42,123 nucleotides of DNA, taken from Nocardia acidivorans NBRC 108247. GTDB taxonomy: Bacteria > Actinomycetota > Actinomycetes > Mycobacteriales > Mycobacteriaceae. The position numbers were made by a program, and so were the translations under genes. The notes under the pieces were generated by a model. That model searched no databases and was not told the DNA's origin. It was given only the letters and a program-made list of their open reading frames with translations. Shown here piece after piece: positions 7,739-16,385 of this stretch (positions are counted from its first letter, which is position 1; each line of letters opens with the position of its first letter). Where the stretch lies: NCBI RefSeq assembly GCF_001625085.1, contig NZ_BDAW01000021.1, forward strand, positions 1-42,123. Reading direction: 5' to 3'.

Positions 7739-8820
7739 CGCTGGCCCCCCGTGACCCGGCCGTAGATGATCTGCAGCACCTGGATGATGCTGCCGCCGAA
7801 GTCGTTGAGGTCACGCAGATCCGGGAACTTGCTGTTGGCCGGATCGGTGAGCAGTCCGATATCGAGCATGCTGAGGGTGGCGGCGACGGCGAGGGTATTG
7901 CCCTTGAACGAGGCGTCCACCGACGGCCGGAGGTCGTGCATGGCATCGAGCATGGGACCGAAGTCCGGCTCGGTGCGGGCCAGCGCGTTCATCAACTGCT
8001 GCACATTGTCGAGCAGACGGGCCAGATCGGCCGAAGTGGTGTTGGCGTAATCGCCCAGGGCCGCACTGGTTGTGGAGATCCTGGTGAGCAGATCGCCGAG
8101 CGCCTGGTTGTTCTCGGCGATGGCGCCGATCATGCCGGGCAGGGTGTCGGCGACATGGCCGAGCTGATCGTGATTGTTCTGGATGGTGTCGGCCAGCGCG
8201 CTGAATCCGGCGAGCACGCTGTCCACCCGCTGACTGTTGTTGTTGAGACTGCCTACTACACCGGTCATCTCGGTGATCAGATGCGAGAGCGTCTGGCCCT
8301 TGCCGCCGACGATGGAGTCCATCTCGGAGGTGAGCTTGGACAGCGCCGCGATGCCGCCGCCGTTGAACAGCATGGAGATCGAGAGCAGCAGTTCCTCGAC
8401 GGTGGCGCCCGCCGAGGTGTTCTTCAGCGTGTCACCGTTCTTCAGCAGCTGCGCGCCCCGATCGGTCTTGGGCTTGGACACCGCGACGAAGACGTCACCC
8501 AGCGGGGTGGCCTGCCGCAGTTCGGCCGTACTGTCCGTGGGCAATTCGATATCGGTGCGAATGGCCAGGTCGACATTGGCCTTGAAATTCTTGGTCGTGA
8601 TCTTGGTGACGACCCCGACATCGGAGCCGCCGATCTTGACCTTGGCCTGGTCGGGCAGGTTCAGCGCATTGTCGAAGACGGCGTGGATGGTATAGGTCTT
8701 GTCGCCCGCACCGGGTTTGGGCAGCGGCAGACTCTCGACGGTCAGACCGCAGCCCGAGACCGCGAGGGTGGAGGCCGCTACCGCCAGCGCGACGGCGGTG
8801 CGCCGGGTTCGCTTGCTCAT
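7735..8820 (-). CDS. mceE: Mce family lipoprotein MceE
   Basis: A 361-aa protein. The start ATG at 8820 overlaps the mceD stop (ATGA); the frame is open further upstream through mceD but that part is not coding. A type II signal peptide has lipobox AVSGC with Cys24. The MlaD-type domain follows (about 40-120: LNLPDQAKVKIGGSDVGVV, then TPLGDVFVAVS) and then a helical region (about 140-330) with repeated heptad-like patterns. MceE is the classic lipoprotein subunit of Mce complexes (LprK and LprN in M. tuberculosis). It should be anchored by lipid and cap or line the transport tube. Confidence 0.92.
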   Translation of the reverse strand: MSKRTRRTAVALAVAASTLAVSGCGLTVESLPLPKPGAGDKTYTIHAVFDNALNLPDQAKVKIGGSDVGVVTKITTKNFKANVDLAIRTDIELPTDSTAELRQATPLGDVFVAVSKPKTDRGAQLLKNGDTLKNTSAGATVEELLLSISMLFNGGGIAALSKLTSEMDSIVGGKGQTLSHLITEMTGVVGSLNNNSQRVDSVLAGFSALADTIQNNHDQLGHVADTLPGMIGAIAENNQALGDLLTRISTTSAALGDYANTTSADLARLLDNVQQLMNALARTEPDFGPMLDAMHDLRPSVDASFKGNTLAVAATLSMLDIGLLTDPANSKFPDLRDLNDFGGSIIQVLQIIYGRVTGGQR

Positions 8821-9917
8821 TTCGTCATTCCCAACATTGCCGCCATCAGTCCGAGGTCGGGACCCATATCCTGCACCTTGCCGGTGCGGCAGCCGTCCGA
8901 CTTCATCTGGATGCGTTCGCAGAACAGGCTGATGATCTCGCCGGACAGTACGGTGCCGAGTACCGCGTGCAGGCGGATGAACTGGCCCTGACGGTTGACC
9001 GAGCGGTCCAGGTTCTGCATGAGCAGCGGTGCGGTGTCGACGATTTCGACGACGCCGGCGGCATTGGCGCGCAGCTGGTTGGTCACATTGGTGAGACCGG
9101 TGAGCGTGCCGTTGAGCTGATCGGAGTACTGCGAGAACGCGCCACTGGTGTTGGCCAGGAAGGAGTTCAGCTGATCGAGGGTCGCCTGCAGGCCGGGGGC
9201 CTGATCGGCGAGCAGCCCGGACATCTGCGTCATCCGATTGCTGAAATCTCGTACCGACTGGTCGTTGTCGGCCAGCATGGTGGTCAATTCGTTCAGCTTG
9301 ATGATGATGGTGGAGACGGCGTCCTTGTTGTCCACACCGACCTTCAGCGCACCGGAGAGCGAGTTGAGCACATCGCGCATCTTCTCGCCGTTGCCGTTCA
9401 TCATCGGATAGAGCACCCGGCCCGAGAGCGGGCCGAGACCGTCCGACCCGTCCTGCGGTTTGAGGGCCGCGGCGAAGCTGTCGATGGTCTTGATCATGGT
9501 GTCCAGCTCGACCGGGGTCTTGGTCTGCTGGGTGGTCAGGTGCGAGCCGTCCTTCAGCTTGTCCCCGCCGGTGTAGCGCGGGGTCAGCTCGATGTGCCGG
9601 TCCGTCACGATGGACGGCGAGATCAGCGCCGCCTGCACGTTCTTCGGAATGTCCACACCGGCGTCCACCGTCATGTGCACCTCGACGTACTGCCCCTTGG
9701 GCACGATCTTGTCGACCTTGCCGACATCGAGCCCGAGCACGGTGATCGGATTGCCCTCGAACATGCCCGCGATATTGAGGAAGTCGGCGGTGAAGTGCTG
9801 GGTCTGGCCGACCGCGTCCTTCACCCCGAGCGGTACCAGCGAGCAACTGCCGACCGCCAGCGCGACCGCACCGATCAAGGCCGCCTTGGCGATTCGCGTG
9901 TACTTTGCCGGGTTCAT
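8817..9917 (-). CDS. mceD: Mce family protein MceD, with a lipobox-like N-terminus
   Basis: A 366-aa protein. The start ATG at 9917 (MNPAKYTR) overlaps the mceC stop; an upstream in-frame extension of 19 codons is inside mceC. The N-terminus KAALIGAVALAVGSC ends in Cys25 and looks like a lipoprotein signal (VGSC) rather than a plain membrane anchor. The MlaD domain follows (about 40-120: GMFEGNPITVLGLDVGKVD, SPSIVTDRHIELTPRY), then a long helical region with many Leu/Asn/Gln heptads. The C-terminal FCERIQMKSDGC contains a possible disulfide pair. If the lipobox is used, the complex has two adjacent lipoprotein subunits. Confidence 0.88.
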   Translation of the reverse strand: MNPAKYTRIAKAALIGAVALAVGSCSLVPLGVKDAVGQTQHFTADFLNIAGMFEGNPITVLGLDVGKVDKIVPKGQYVEVHMTVDAGVDIPKNVQAALISPSIVTDRHIELTPRYTGGDKLKDGSHLTTQQTKTPVELDTMIKTIDSFAAALKPQDGSDGLGPLSGRVLYPMMNGNGEKMRDVLNSLSGALKVGVDNKDAVSTIIIKLNELTTMLADNDQSVRDFSNRMTQMSGLLADQAPGLQATLDQLNSFLANTSGAFSQYSDQLNGTLTGLTNVTNQLRANAAGVVEIVDTAPLLMQNLDRSVNRQGQFIRLHAVLGTVLSGEIISLFCERIQMKSDGCRTGKVQDMGPDLGLMAAMLGMTK

Positions 9918-10912
9918 TGGTGGCACCCCTCGATCACTTGGGCGAAGCACAACCAGTTGTCCGGGAACAGCCACGGCAGTCCGACCTCGCCGTAATTGCC
10001 ATTGCCGAAGGCGTTGTTGAACGTCCGCACCGATACCGGCATGACCGACAGCAGTCGATCCAGGTTGTCCTTGTTCTTCTGCAGGCCGTCGGCCATGGTG
10101 TTGAGCTGGATCAGCGTGGGGCCGAACTGATTGTCGTTCTGCGCGCCGATCTGCTGCAGCTGACGGCTCAGGGTGGCGATATTGTCCAGCAGCGAACGCA
10201 GCAGGGTCTGGCGCTCCATCACCCGATTGGCGATGGCCTCGCCCTGGGTGATGACCAGCAGCACGCTGTTGCGGTTGTCGCCGAGGATGCGGGTGACCCG
10301 ATCCAGATCCTTGAGCAGCTGATCGACCTCGCCCTTGCGGTCGTTCATGGTCTTGGCCAGCGCGCCGACCGAATCCAGCGCCTGCACGGTGAGCTGCGGG
10401 GTGTCACCCATCTGCTGGTTGATCAGATTCAGCGAATCCGCGAGCTTCTTGGTGTCGAGCTCCTCGAACTTGGGTGTGCCCTCCTGCACCACATCGGCCA
10501 GGTTGTAGGGAACAGCGGTATTGGACTTGGGAATTCGATTGTTCTTCAGCCCGGAACCGTCACCCGGGATCAGGTCGACATAGCGGGCGCCGAGCAGCGT
10601 GGCCATCTTGATCGAGGCCTTGGCGTCCGGACCGAGCTTGACATCGTTGCTCACCGAGAGCGAGACCATCACGTGGTCGCCCTCGAGTTCGGCGCCGGAG
10701 ACCCGGCCGACCGCGACACCCGAAATCGACACCTTGTCACCGGTTCTGATGCCCGCGGTCTGCACGAACTCGGCCTTGACGGTCTTCTCGCCGATACCGA
10801 TCTGCCGGTACAGCGTGGAGCCGGCCAGCAGGCCGACGATGAGCAGCACGCCGAGCACGCCGAGCCACAGGTTGCGGTTGGAACCGAAGCGGGACTTGAG
10901 TTTCGCCATCAT
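9914..10912 (-). CDS. mceC: Mce family protein MceC
   Basis: A 332-aa protein. It starts at one of two tandem ATG codons (10912 or 10909); the first overlaps the mceB stop as ATGATG. Membrane anchor at about 15-36 (WLGVLGVLLIVGLLAGSTLY), MlaD domain about 40-115 (TAGIRTGDKVSISGVAVGRV, then LGARYVDLIPG), helical tube region about 140-290, and a C-terminal segment with two Cys (WLCFAQVIEGC). Much shorter than Mce1C of M. tuberculosis and close in size to the Mce4-type C subunit. Confidence 0.9.
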   Translation of the reverse strand: MMAKLKSRFGSNRNLWLGVLGVLLIVGLLAGSTLYRQIGIGEKTVKAEFVQTAGIRTGDKVSISGVAVGRVSGAELEGDHVMVSLSVSNDVKLGPDAKASIKMATLLGARYVDLIPGDGSGLKNNRIPKSNTAVPYNLADVVQEGTPKFEELDTKKLADSLNLINQQMGDTPQLTVQALDSVGALAKTMNDRKGEVDQLLKDLDRVTRILGDNRNSVLLVITQGEAIANRVMERQTLLRSLLDNIATLSRQLQQIGAQNDNQFGPTLIQLNTMADGLQKNKDNLDRLLSVMPVSVRTFNNAFGNGNYGEVGLPWLFPDNWLCFAQVIEGCHQ

Positions 10913-11952
10913 GGCCGGCACACCGCCGAGTGGGAGTTGCCGCCGATCTGGTTGAACAGACCGCGCGGGAAGAGGATTCCGTACAGCGAGACATCCAGGC
11001 TGCACACGTACGCGTTGGCGTAGGTGCCGTTCTGGGTGAACTTGCCGATATCGGTGAGGATGCTGGGCAGATCCACCGCCGCCTTGTCCAGCTTGTCGCC
11101 ATTGGCCAGCAGCAGCGCGAGCGCGTCATGGGTGGAGTTCTGGGCCAGCACCAGTTTCGGCTGGATCTGGCCGATCATATTCACCAGCGCCGAGGTGGCG
11201 TCGGCGATCTGCACGGTGGAGGACTGCAGCGACTGGCCCTGTGCGTAGAGCCCGCCGATCAGCGCGCGGGTCTGGGTCACCAGGGTCTCCAACTCGTCGC
11301 CGCGCTTGGCCAGCCCGGACATCACACCGGAGAGATTGGTGATCACATCCGAGAGGATGGCGTCGCGGCGCTGGAAGTCGGTCGCCAGCTGGGCGGCCTG
11401 GGTGATGAAGGCGCTCAGGGAGACACCGTCACCCTGCAGCGCCTGGATGAAGGTATTGGAGAGGTTGTTGACCTGCTCGGGCTGCAATACCTGGAACAGC
11501 GGCTGGAAACCGTTGAGCAGCGCCGAGACATCGAAGGAGGGCTCGGTGCGCTCGACCGGGATGCCGCCGTTGTTCTTCAGAACGGTGTGCACACCCGAGA
11601 CCGGCTTGCCCGGAACCGGTTCCGCCAGCGCGATATAGCGCTGGCCGATCAGGTTCTGATAGCGCACCAGCGCCTTGGTGTCGCCGTACAGCGTTTGATC
11701 GCGCTGCACGATGAAGGTCACCAGGGCCTTGTTGCCCTTGTCCAGTTCGATGTTCTCGACCTTGCCGACGCGCACGCCGGCCATCCGGACGTCATCGCCC
11801 TTGCGCAGGCCCAGGACGTCGGTGAAGGTCGCGGTATAGCGGTTGGTGGAGCCATCCACGGTGCGCGCCAGGGTGTTCCAGATGACCGCGGTCACCAGGA
11901 TGGACACGATCGCGAATATGCCGAAGCCGATCAGCGGTTTGCGAATGCTCAT
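10909..11952 (-). CDS. mceB: Mce family protein MceB
   Basis: A 347-aa protein, the usual size for MceB. Membrane anchor at about 7-27 (LIGFGIFAIVSILVTAVIW), MlaD domain about 38-110 (VLGLRKGDDVRMAGVRVGKV, then IGQRYIALAEP), helical region about 150-300. The C-terminal part has two Cys (YVCSLDVSLYG and AVCRP) that could pair. The ATG overlaps the mceA stop by four bases, so translation is probably coupled. Confidence 0.92.
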   Translation of the reverse strand: MSIRKPLIGFGIFAIVSILVTAVIWNTLARTVDGSTNRYTATFTDVLGLRKGDDVRMAGVRVGKVENIELDKGNKALVTFIVQRDQTLYGDTKALVRYQNLIGQRYIALAEPVPGKPVSGVHTVLKNNGGIPVERTEPSFDVSALLNGFQPLFQVLQPEQVNNLSNTFIQALQGDGVSLSAFITQAAQLATDFQRRDAILSDVITNLSGVMSGLAKRGDELETLVTQTRALIGGLYAQGQSLQSSTVQIADATSALVNMIGQIQPKLVLAQNSTHDALALLLANGDKLDKAAVDLPSILTDIGKFTQNGTYANAYVCSLDVSLYGILFPRGLFNQIGGNSHSAVCRP

Positions 11953-13433
11953 CGACCGGCCTCGCTGTCGGTCACTTGCAAGGTTCCATCCCTCAGAATC
12001 GGGCTCAGCAGCAGGTATTCGGCTGCGGTCGGGCGGCGGCCCAGGAGCGCGGTAATGGCGGAGTCACCGGGGTAGGAGATCGTCCCACCCGAGGGAATCG
12101 TCTGCTGTGCGGCCGGGGCGGCGGGCGGATTACCCTGCGGTGCGGGCTGATCGCCCGGAACGGTCGGCGCGAGATTCGGGAACAGCCCCTGCAGCGGGGT
12201 GCCCGCGAAGGGATTGACGGGGGTGGCGCTGTCCGAAGGAGTGGGTTCGACGACGGTCAGGCCCGGAATCATCGGGAAGCCCGCCGGCGGCGGCAGTTTC
12301 GGCAGTCCGGCGGCGGCGTCCAGCGCCTTGGGCCGCAGCGACTCCGGCAGGGTGCCCGGATCCGAGACGAGCGGGGCGGTGCCACAGCTCGGGGCGGCCA
12401 GTTCGCCGTAGCGCGGGCAGTCGTCCCGGGTGTACGGCTTATAGGGCGTGAAGGTCAGCCCCATATTCCAGATCATCTGCTTCTGCGGACCCCAGTGGAA
12501 GGTGCTCGCCAGCTTGCGCACCGAGGTGTTCAGATTGGCGATGGCCTGCGGAATGGCGTCGGGATTGTCCGACAGTGCGCCGAAGAGCGCGCTGGTACCG
12601 GTGGTGACGTCCTTGCCCACGTTGGGGTTTCGCGCGAACAGGGCGTTGACCTTGTCCACGGTGACGGCGGTGCCGGAGATCAGCGAGGTGAGTTCGGTCC
12701 GGCGGTCGGCGATGGTCTGCGCGGTCTTCACCGATTCGCTGAGTACGCCCATCAACTCCGGCGCGGACTGATTGAGCGCGCGGAAGGAGTTGGAGAAATC
12801 GGTCAGCATGACCCCGAGATCCGGAATCGAATCGTCGACCGACTGCAGCCAGCGGTCCACCCGCTCGATGCTGGAGCCGGGCATGCGGCCGGAGCCGTCG
12901 AGCGCGTAGGAGAGCGTGCCCAGCACCCGGCCGAACTGCACCGGATCGATCTTGCCGAGGATATTGCGGACCGTGGTGAGCGTGTCCTGCAGTGCGATGG
13001 TGCCTTTGGAGCGATCCTCGGAGATCTGCGAACCCTCTTTGAGGTGCTGCGCATCGGTCCCGTTGTAGACCAGTTCGACCGAGGTGACGGCGAACAGGTT
13101 CGAGGGCACCACGCGCGCGGTCACATTCGCGGGGATGCCGTCGGTGTACTCCGGCTTCATCTCGATGTGGACCTGCTGCAGTTCGCCCTTGGCGGCGACC
13201 GACACATCCTTGACCGCGCCGACCAGCACACCGCGGAACTTCACATCCGCGTTGGCGGGCAGGCCGTCACCGGTGGTGGTGAGATTCGCGGTGACATTGA
13301 CCTTTTCGATGAAGTAGCCCTTGTACCGCGCCATCAGGAAGCCCAGGATGAGCGCGAAGACGATGAGCCCGGCGACACCCGCGAGCAGCAGTTGGCGCAT
13401 GGTCGGGCCGCGCCCGCTCGGATCGATGATCAT
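11949..13433 (-). CDS. mceA: Mce family protein MceA
   Basis: A 494-aa protein. N-terminal anchor about 13-34 (QLLLAGVAGLIVFALILGFL), MlaD domain about 40-130 (LPANADVKFRGVLVGAVKDV, then NLFAVTSVELVYNG), helical region about 150-320. The C-terminal region contains two Cys (DDCPRYGELAAPSCG) and a Pro-rich tail (about 400-470). MceA is the first subunit of the substrate-binding hexamer. It follows yrbEB after 12 bases. The tail makes it longer than Mce4A of M. tuberculosis (about 400 aa). Confidence 0.92.
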   Translation of the reverse strand: MIIDPSGRGPTMRQLLLAGVAGLIVFALILGFLMARYKGYFIEKVNVTANLTTTGDGLPANADVKFRGVLVGAVKDVSVAAKGELQQVHIEMKPEYTDGIPANVTARVVPSNLFAVTSVELVYNGTDAQHLKEGSQISEDRSKGTIALQDTLTTVRNILGKIDPVQFGRVLGTLSYALDGSGRMPGSSIERVDRWLQSVDDSIPDLGVMLTDFSNSFRALNQSAPELMGVLSESVKTAQTIADRRTELTSLISGTAVTVDKVNALFARNPNVGKDVTTGTSALFGALSDNPDAIPQAIANLNTSVRKLASTFHWGPQKQMIWNMGLTFTPYKPYTRDDCPRYGELAAPSCGTAPLVSDPGTLPESLRPKALDAAAGLPKLPPPAGFPMIPGLTVVEPTPSDSATPVNPFAGTPLQGLFPNLAPTVPGDQPAPQGNPPAAPAAQQTIPSGGTISYPGDSAITALLGRRPTAAEYLLLSPILRDGTLQVTDSEAGR

Positions 13434-13445
13434 GCTGTGCGCCCC

Positions 13446-14309
13446 CTATCCCGAGATCCGGATGCCGGGGTTGACGCCCCAGATGGCCAAGGTGATGAAC
13501 AGATCCGCGAAGACCACCGCGATGATGCAGTACTTGATCGCCCGACCCGCCGCGACACCCACGCCCTCCGGGCCGCCGGAGGCGAAAAACCCGTAGTAGC
13601 ACTGGATGAACGTGGTGATCGCGACGAAGATGATCGCCTTCAGCAGTGAGTACAGCACATCGTGCGGTATCAGGAACTGATAGAAGTAGTGCTGGAATGT
13701 CCCGGACGCCGTGCCGCCGATCAACTGCACGGTGAGCGAGCAGGAGATGTACGCGAACGGCAGGGCCAGGCAGTACAGCGGCACGATGGCGATCATGGCG
13801 GCGATCATGCGGGTGCTGACCAGATACGGAAGCGGCCGGATGGCAACCGATTCCAGCGCGTCGATCTCCTCGGCGATGCGCATGGCACCGAGCTGCGCGG
13901 TGAATCGACAGCCGGCCTGTGCCGCGAACGCCAGGGTGGCGAGCATGGGCCCGAGTTCACGGGTGGTCGCGAAGGCGGAGATCGCACCGGTCAAGGGACT
14001 CAGACCGAGCAGGTTCAGCGAGGTGTAGCCCTGGATGGCGACCGTCATACCGCCGAACGCCGACAGGATGAGCACCACGCCGATGGTCCCGCCGCCGACG
14101 ATGAGATTGCCGTTGCCCCAGGTGACATCGGACAGCAGCCGCCACACCTCTTTGGGGTACTGCTTGAACGCCAGCGGCATCGAGCCGATCGAGCGCAGGA
14201 AGAAGAACACCTGGTGACCGATGCGCGCGACGAAGTCACGCGGCGAGGAGGCCACACCCTTGAGGCGTTGGAGCGGCCGCAGCAGCGGCGGAACATACGT
14301 TGCTGACAC
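13446..14309 (-). CDS. yrbEB: MlaE/YrbE-type permease YrbEB
   Basis: A 287-aa integral membrane protein with about five to six hydrophobic segments and the MlaE-family cytoplasmic helix EEIDALESVAIRPLPYLVSTR, which contacts the ATPase. It forms the permease pair with YrbEA and is powered by an MceG-type ATPase that in mycolata is encoded elsewhere; none is in this window. GTG start at 14309, three bases after the yrbEA stop. Confidence 0.93.
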   Translation of the reverse strand: MSATYVPPLLRPLQRLKGVASSPRDFVARIGHQVFFFLRSIGSMPLAFKQYPKEVWRLLSDVTWGNGNLIVGGGTIGVVLILSAFGGMTVAIQGYTSLNLLGLSPLTGAISAFATTRELGPMLATLAFAAQAGCRFTAQLGAMRIAEEIDALESVAIRPLPYLVSTRMIAAMIAIVPLYCLALPFAYISCSLTVQLIGGTASGTFQHYFYQFLIPHDVLYSLLKAIIFVAITTFIQCYYGFFASGGPEGVGVAAGRAIKYCIIAVVFADLFITLAIWGVNPGIRISG

Positions 14310-14312
14310 GAC

Positions 14313-15182
14313 TCAGACCATCTGTGGTGGGAACAGGGAGTTGTAGACCTGGGTGAGAATCAGGTTCACACCGAAGAGCATCACCGCGGACATGACCACG
14401 GCGGTGTTCACCGAGTTGGCGACACCGCCCGGCCCACCGCGGGTGTTCAGCCCGGCATCGCAGGCGATGATCGCCGCGAGCAGGCCGAAGATGAGCGACT
14501 TCAGCAGCGCCACAAACAGATCGGTGGTGATGGCGAACGAAGCGAAGGTGCCGACGTAGGAACCGGGGGTACCGCCCTGCGCGAAGATATTGAAGACATA
14601 GCCGGTCAGGAAGCCGACGAAAACCACGAACCCGCAGAGCAGGACCGAGACCAGCATCGCCGCGCCGAGTCGCGGGGCGACCAGGCGGCGCATGGGATCC
14701 ACGCCCATCACCCGCATGGCGTCGATCTCCTCGCGGATGGTGCGCGAGCCGAGATCGGCGGTGATGGCGGAGCCGACCGCGCCCGCGATCATGAGCGAGG
14801 TGACCAGGGGCGCGCCCTGCTGAATGATGCCGAGGCCGTTGGCCGCGCCGATGAACGAGGTCGCGCCGACCTGTCCGGCGACCGAGCCGACCTGGATGGA
14901 GACGATGACGCCGATGGGGATGGCGACCAGCAGGGTCGGCGCGGCGGCCACATTCGCCATGAAGGCGCACTGCCGGACGAACTCGGCGAAGGGGAAGCGT
15001 TTACGGAAGATGGCGATGAACAACTCGGCCACCGCGGACACGCCCATGGCCATCATTCGGCCACCGGTCTCGAGCGACCGCTTGGGATGGTCCTGCCAGT
15101 AACCCTTGGCCCAGTCGCCGGCCGCATTCATCCGCGACTCCGTGGGACTCCCCGGCCCACCCAGACTCTTGGTCAACTGCAC
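14313..15182 (-). CDS. yrbEA: MlaE/YrbE-type permease YrbEA, first gene of the mce operon
   Basis: A 289-aa membrane protein with the MlaE signature EEIDAMRVMGVDPMRRLVAPR at about 155-175 and several hydrophobic segments. The GTG start at 15182 is preceded by GAGGGG at a proper spacing. All nine genes down to 5648 run in one direction with overlaps or short gaps, so this is the head of a single operon. The upstream region holds a KstR-type box (15370-15383), which points to control by sterol-derived signals. Confidence 0.93.
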   Translation of the reverse strand: MQLTKSLGGPGSPTESRMNAAGDWAKGYWQDHPKRSLETGGRMMAMGVSAVAELFIAIFRKRFPFAEFVRQCAFMANVAAAPTLLVAIPIGVIVSIQVGSVAGQVGATSFIGAANGLGIIQQGAPLVTSLMIAGAVGSAITADLGSRTIREEIDAMRVMGVDPMRRLVAPRLGAAMLVSVLLCGFVVFVGFLTGYVFNIFAQGGTPGSYVGTFASFAITTDLFVALLKSLIFGLLAAIIACDAGLNTRGGPGGVANSVNTAVVMSAVMLFGVNLILTQVYNSLFPPQMV

Positions 15183-15369
15183 TGACTACCCCTCTCGACG
15201 CCGGGATACTCAACCTCCGGCGACTGTTTGCTTGACGCACCTTACTACGGAGTTAGGAAAAACACACCAGTCGTTGTGGTTCCGGTCATAGAGGCAGATC
15301 ACTTTCTCTGAATCGACGTGAACAGGCAGATCACGGCCGGTTTACGACCCAAAGAACCAGGCAGGCATC

Positions 15370-15383
15370 TAGAACTTGTTCTA
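15370..15383. promoter_or_regulatory. KstR-type operator
   Basis: The sequence TAGAACTTGTTCTA is a perfect palindrome around TT and fits the published KstR consensus TnnAACnnGTTnnA at every fixed position. KstR is the TetR-family repressor of the cholesterol regulon, including mce4, in mycobacteria and rhodococci. The site lies 187 bases upstream of yrbEA and 253 bases upstream of the protease start. Confidence 0.75.
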
Positions 15384-15470
15384 ATTTCTCACTTCGGCCC
15401 AAGCGATTTCAGTAGAAGCGAAGCTCTAACAGGTAAGAATTAATGGGAGAGAATTTATCGGAAATCGCGC

Positions 15471-15497
15471 CGAGTTATGCATTAAATCCATAACTCG
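15471..15497. promoter_or_regulatory. Perfect 9-bp inverted repeat upstream of the protease gene
   Basis: CGAGTTATG (15471-15479) and CATAACTCG (15489-15497) are exact complements with a 9-base AT-rich spacer. The centre-to-centre distance of 18 bases fits a dimeric regulator. It lies about 140 bases ahead of the protease start. The regulator is unknown. Confidence 0.5.
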
Positions 15498-15636
15498 TAT
15501 CCAACTCGGTATAGCGCTCGAAGACGTGCAGGACACGGCTCGGCAACATGTGGCAGTACAAGCAGCACCCGGAGACGAATACTGACAGGATGAGTTCCGC
15601 AGCTTGACTCGAGCGGCTTCCGACGTCTGGAGGGAT

Positions 15637-16302
15637 ATGTTCAGGAAACTCGCCGGTGTGGCCGGCGCCTTCGCTGTAGCCCTGAGTACCGCGTTACTCG
15701 GCGCCGGGGCCGCGAATGCCGACCCCGCACCGGCAGTCATCGGTGGTGGCTCCGGCATCATCATCGACGACATGTTCGAGTGCACCGTCACCACCATCGG
15801 GCACGACAGTGCCGGGCGGCTGGTCGGACTCACCGCGGGCCACTGCGGCGATCCGGGCGCGAAGGTCTGGGCCGAAAAGGACCGGGGCGCAGGGCAGATC
15901 GGCAAATTCGTCTACTCGAACCATGACCTGGACTACGCGGTCATCGAGTTCTTCGGGGACCGTGTCATCCCGGTCAACCACATCGGCAATGTCACCATCA
16001 CCGGACTCGGCGGCCCGCCCGGCTTCCCGATGATCGTCTGCAAGGAGGGCCGGACCACCGGCAACACCTGCGGACTCTCCTGGGGTGACGTCTTCGCCAG
16101 CAATGTGGAGACCTGGAGCCAGATGTGTGTGGTGGAGGGCGATTCCGGTGCGCCGGTCGTCGTCGGCACCACCCTGGTCGGCATGGTCAACGCGTATCTG
16201 GCGCTGGCCTGCTTCGGGCCCGAGGTCGGGACCAATATGTCCTCGATCACCGCGGACCTGAACGCGCGCGGCGGCGCCGGCGCGGGGTACTACCCGATCT
16301 GA
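15637..16302 (+). CDS. Secreted chymotrypsin-like (S1) serine protease
   Basis: A 221-aa protein. The ATG at 15637 follows GGAGGG; an upstream in-frame TTG (15604) lacks a ribosome site. Signal peptide about 1-28 (AGAANA cleavage). The mature protein carries the catalytic triad: His69 in LTAGHC, Asp99 in NHDLDY and Ser170 in VEGDSGAPVV. Cys pairs likely are 49/70, 135/145 and 164/192. At about 190 residues it is a minimal trypsin-fold enzyme like the short secreted proteases of Nocardia and Streptomyces. No long pro-domain is visible between the signal and the VIGGGSG start, so it may not need an internal chaperone. Substrate unknown. Confidence 0.88.
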   Translation: MFRKLAGVAGAFAVALSTALLGAGAANADPAPAVIGGGSGIIIDDMFECTVTTIGHDSAGRLVGLTAGHCGDPGAKVWAEKDRGAGQIGKFVYSNHDLDYAVIEFFGDRVIPVNHIGNVTITGLGGPPGFPMIVCKEGRTTGNTCGLSWGDVFASNVETWSQMCVVEGDSGAPVVVGTTLVGMVNAYLALACFGPEVGTNMSSITADLNARGGAGAGYYPI

Positions 16303-16316
16303 GTACCGAAAGTACG

Positions 16317-16353
16317 GAGCGGGGCGGTGATCCGATGGATCGCCGCCCCGCTC
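16317..16353. terminator. Long bidirectional hairpin terminator
   Basis: A 17-bp stem (16317-16333 with 16337-16353) with one G-T pair and a 3-base loop sits between the convergent protease and lppU-like genes. Confidence 0.8.
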
Positions 16354-16385
16354 TGTATTACCGGGTGCTGGAGCATTCCCGGGTA

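Larger units (their letters stand above)
15183..15636. other. Divergent regulatory region between mce operon and protease gene
   Basis: About 450 AT-richer bases without a credible gene. It contains a KstR-type box (15370-15383) and a perfect 9-bp inverted repeat (15471-15497). On the - strand a possible -10, TAAGGT, lies at 15239-15244, which would give a leader of about 50 bases for yrbEA. On the + strand TATAGC near 15510 may be the -10 for the protease. No small gene or RNA is recognised. Confidence 0.5.

Noticed and set aside
8821..9846. A 703-codon - strand frame that would extend MceE far upstream
   Set aside because: The upstream part is an alternative frame of mceD. The ATG at 8820 has the lipoprotein signal peptide and the ATGA overlap typical of this operon.
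7936..13649. Long + strand open frames opposite mceA-mceE (342-557 codons each)
   Set aside because: They are exact antisense of well-supported mce genes, rich in Arg, Gly, Gln and His, with no family motif. They follow from the high GC content and codon use of the real genes.
15426..15905. 159-codon - strand frame overlapping the protease start
   Set aside because: Mostly antisense to the protease signal peptide and catalytic His region, Ser/Pro-rich, and without signals for translation.
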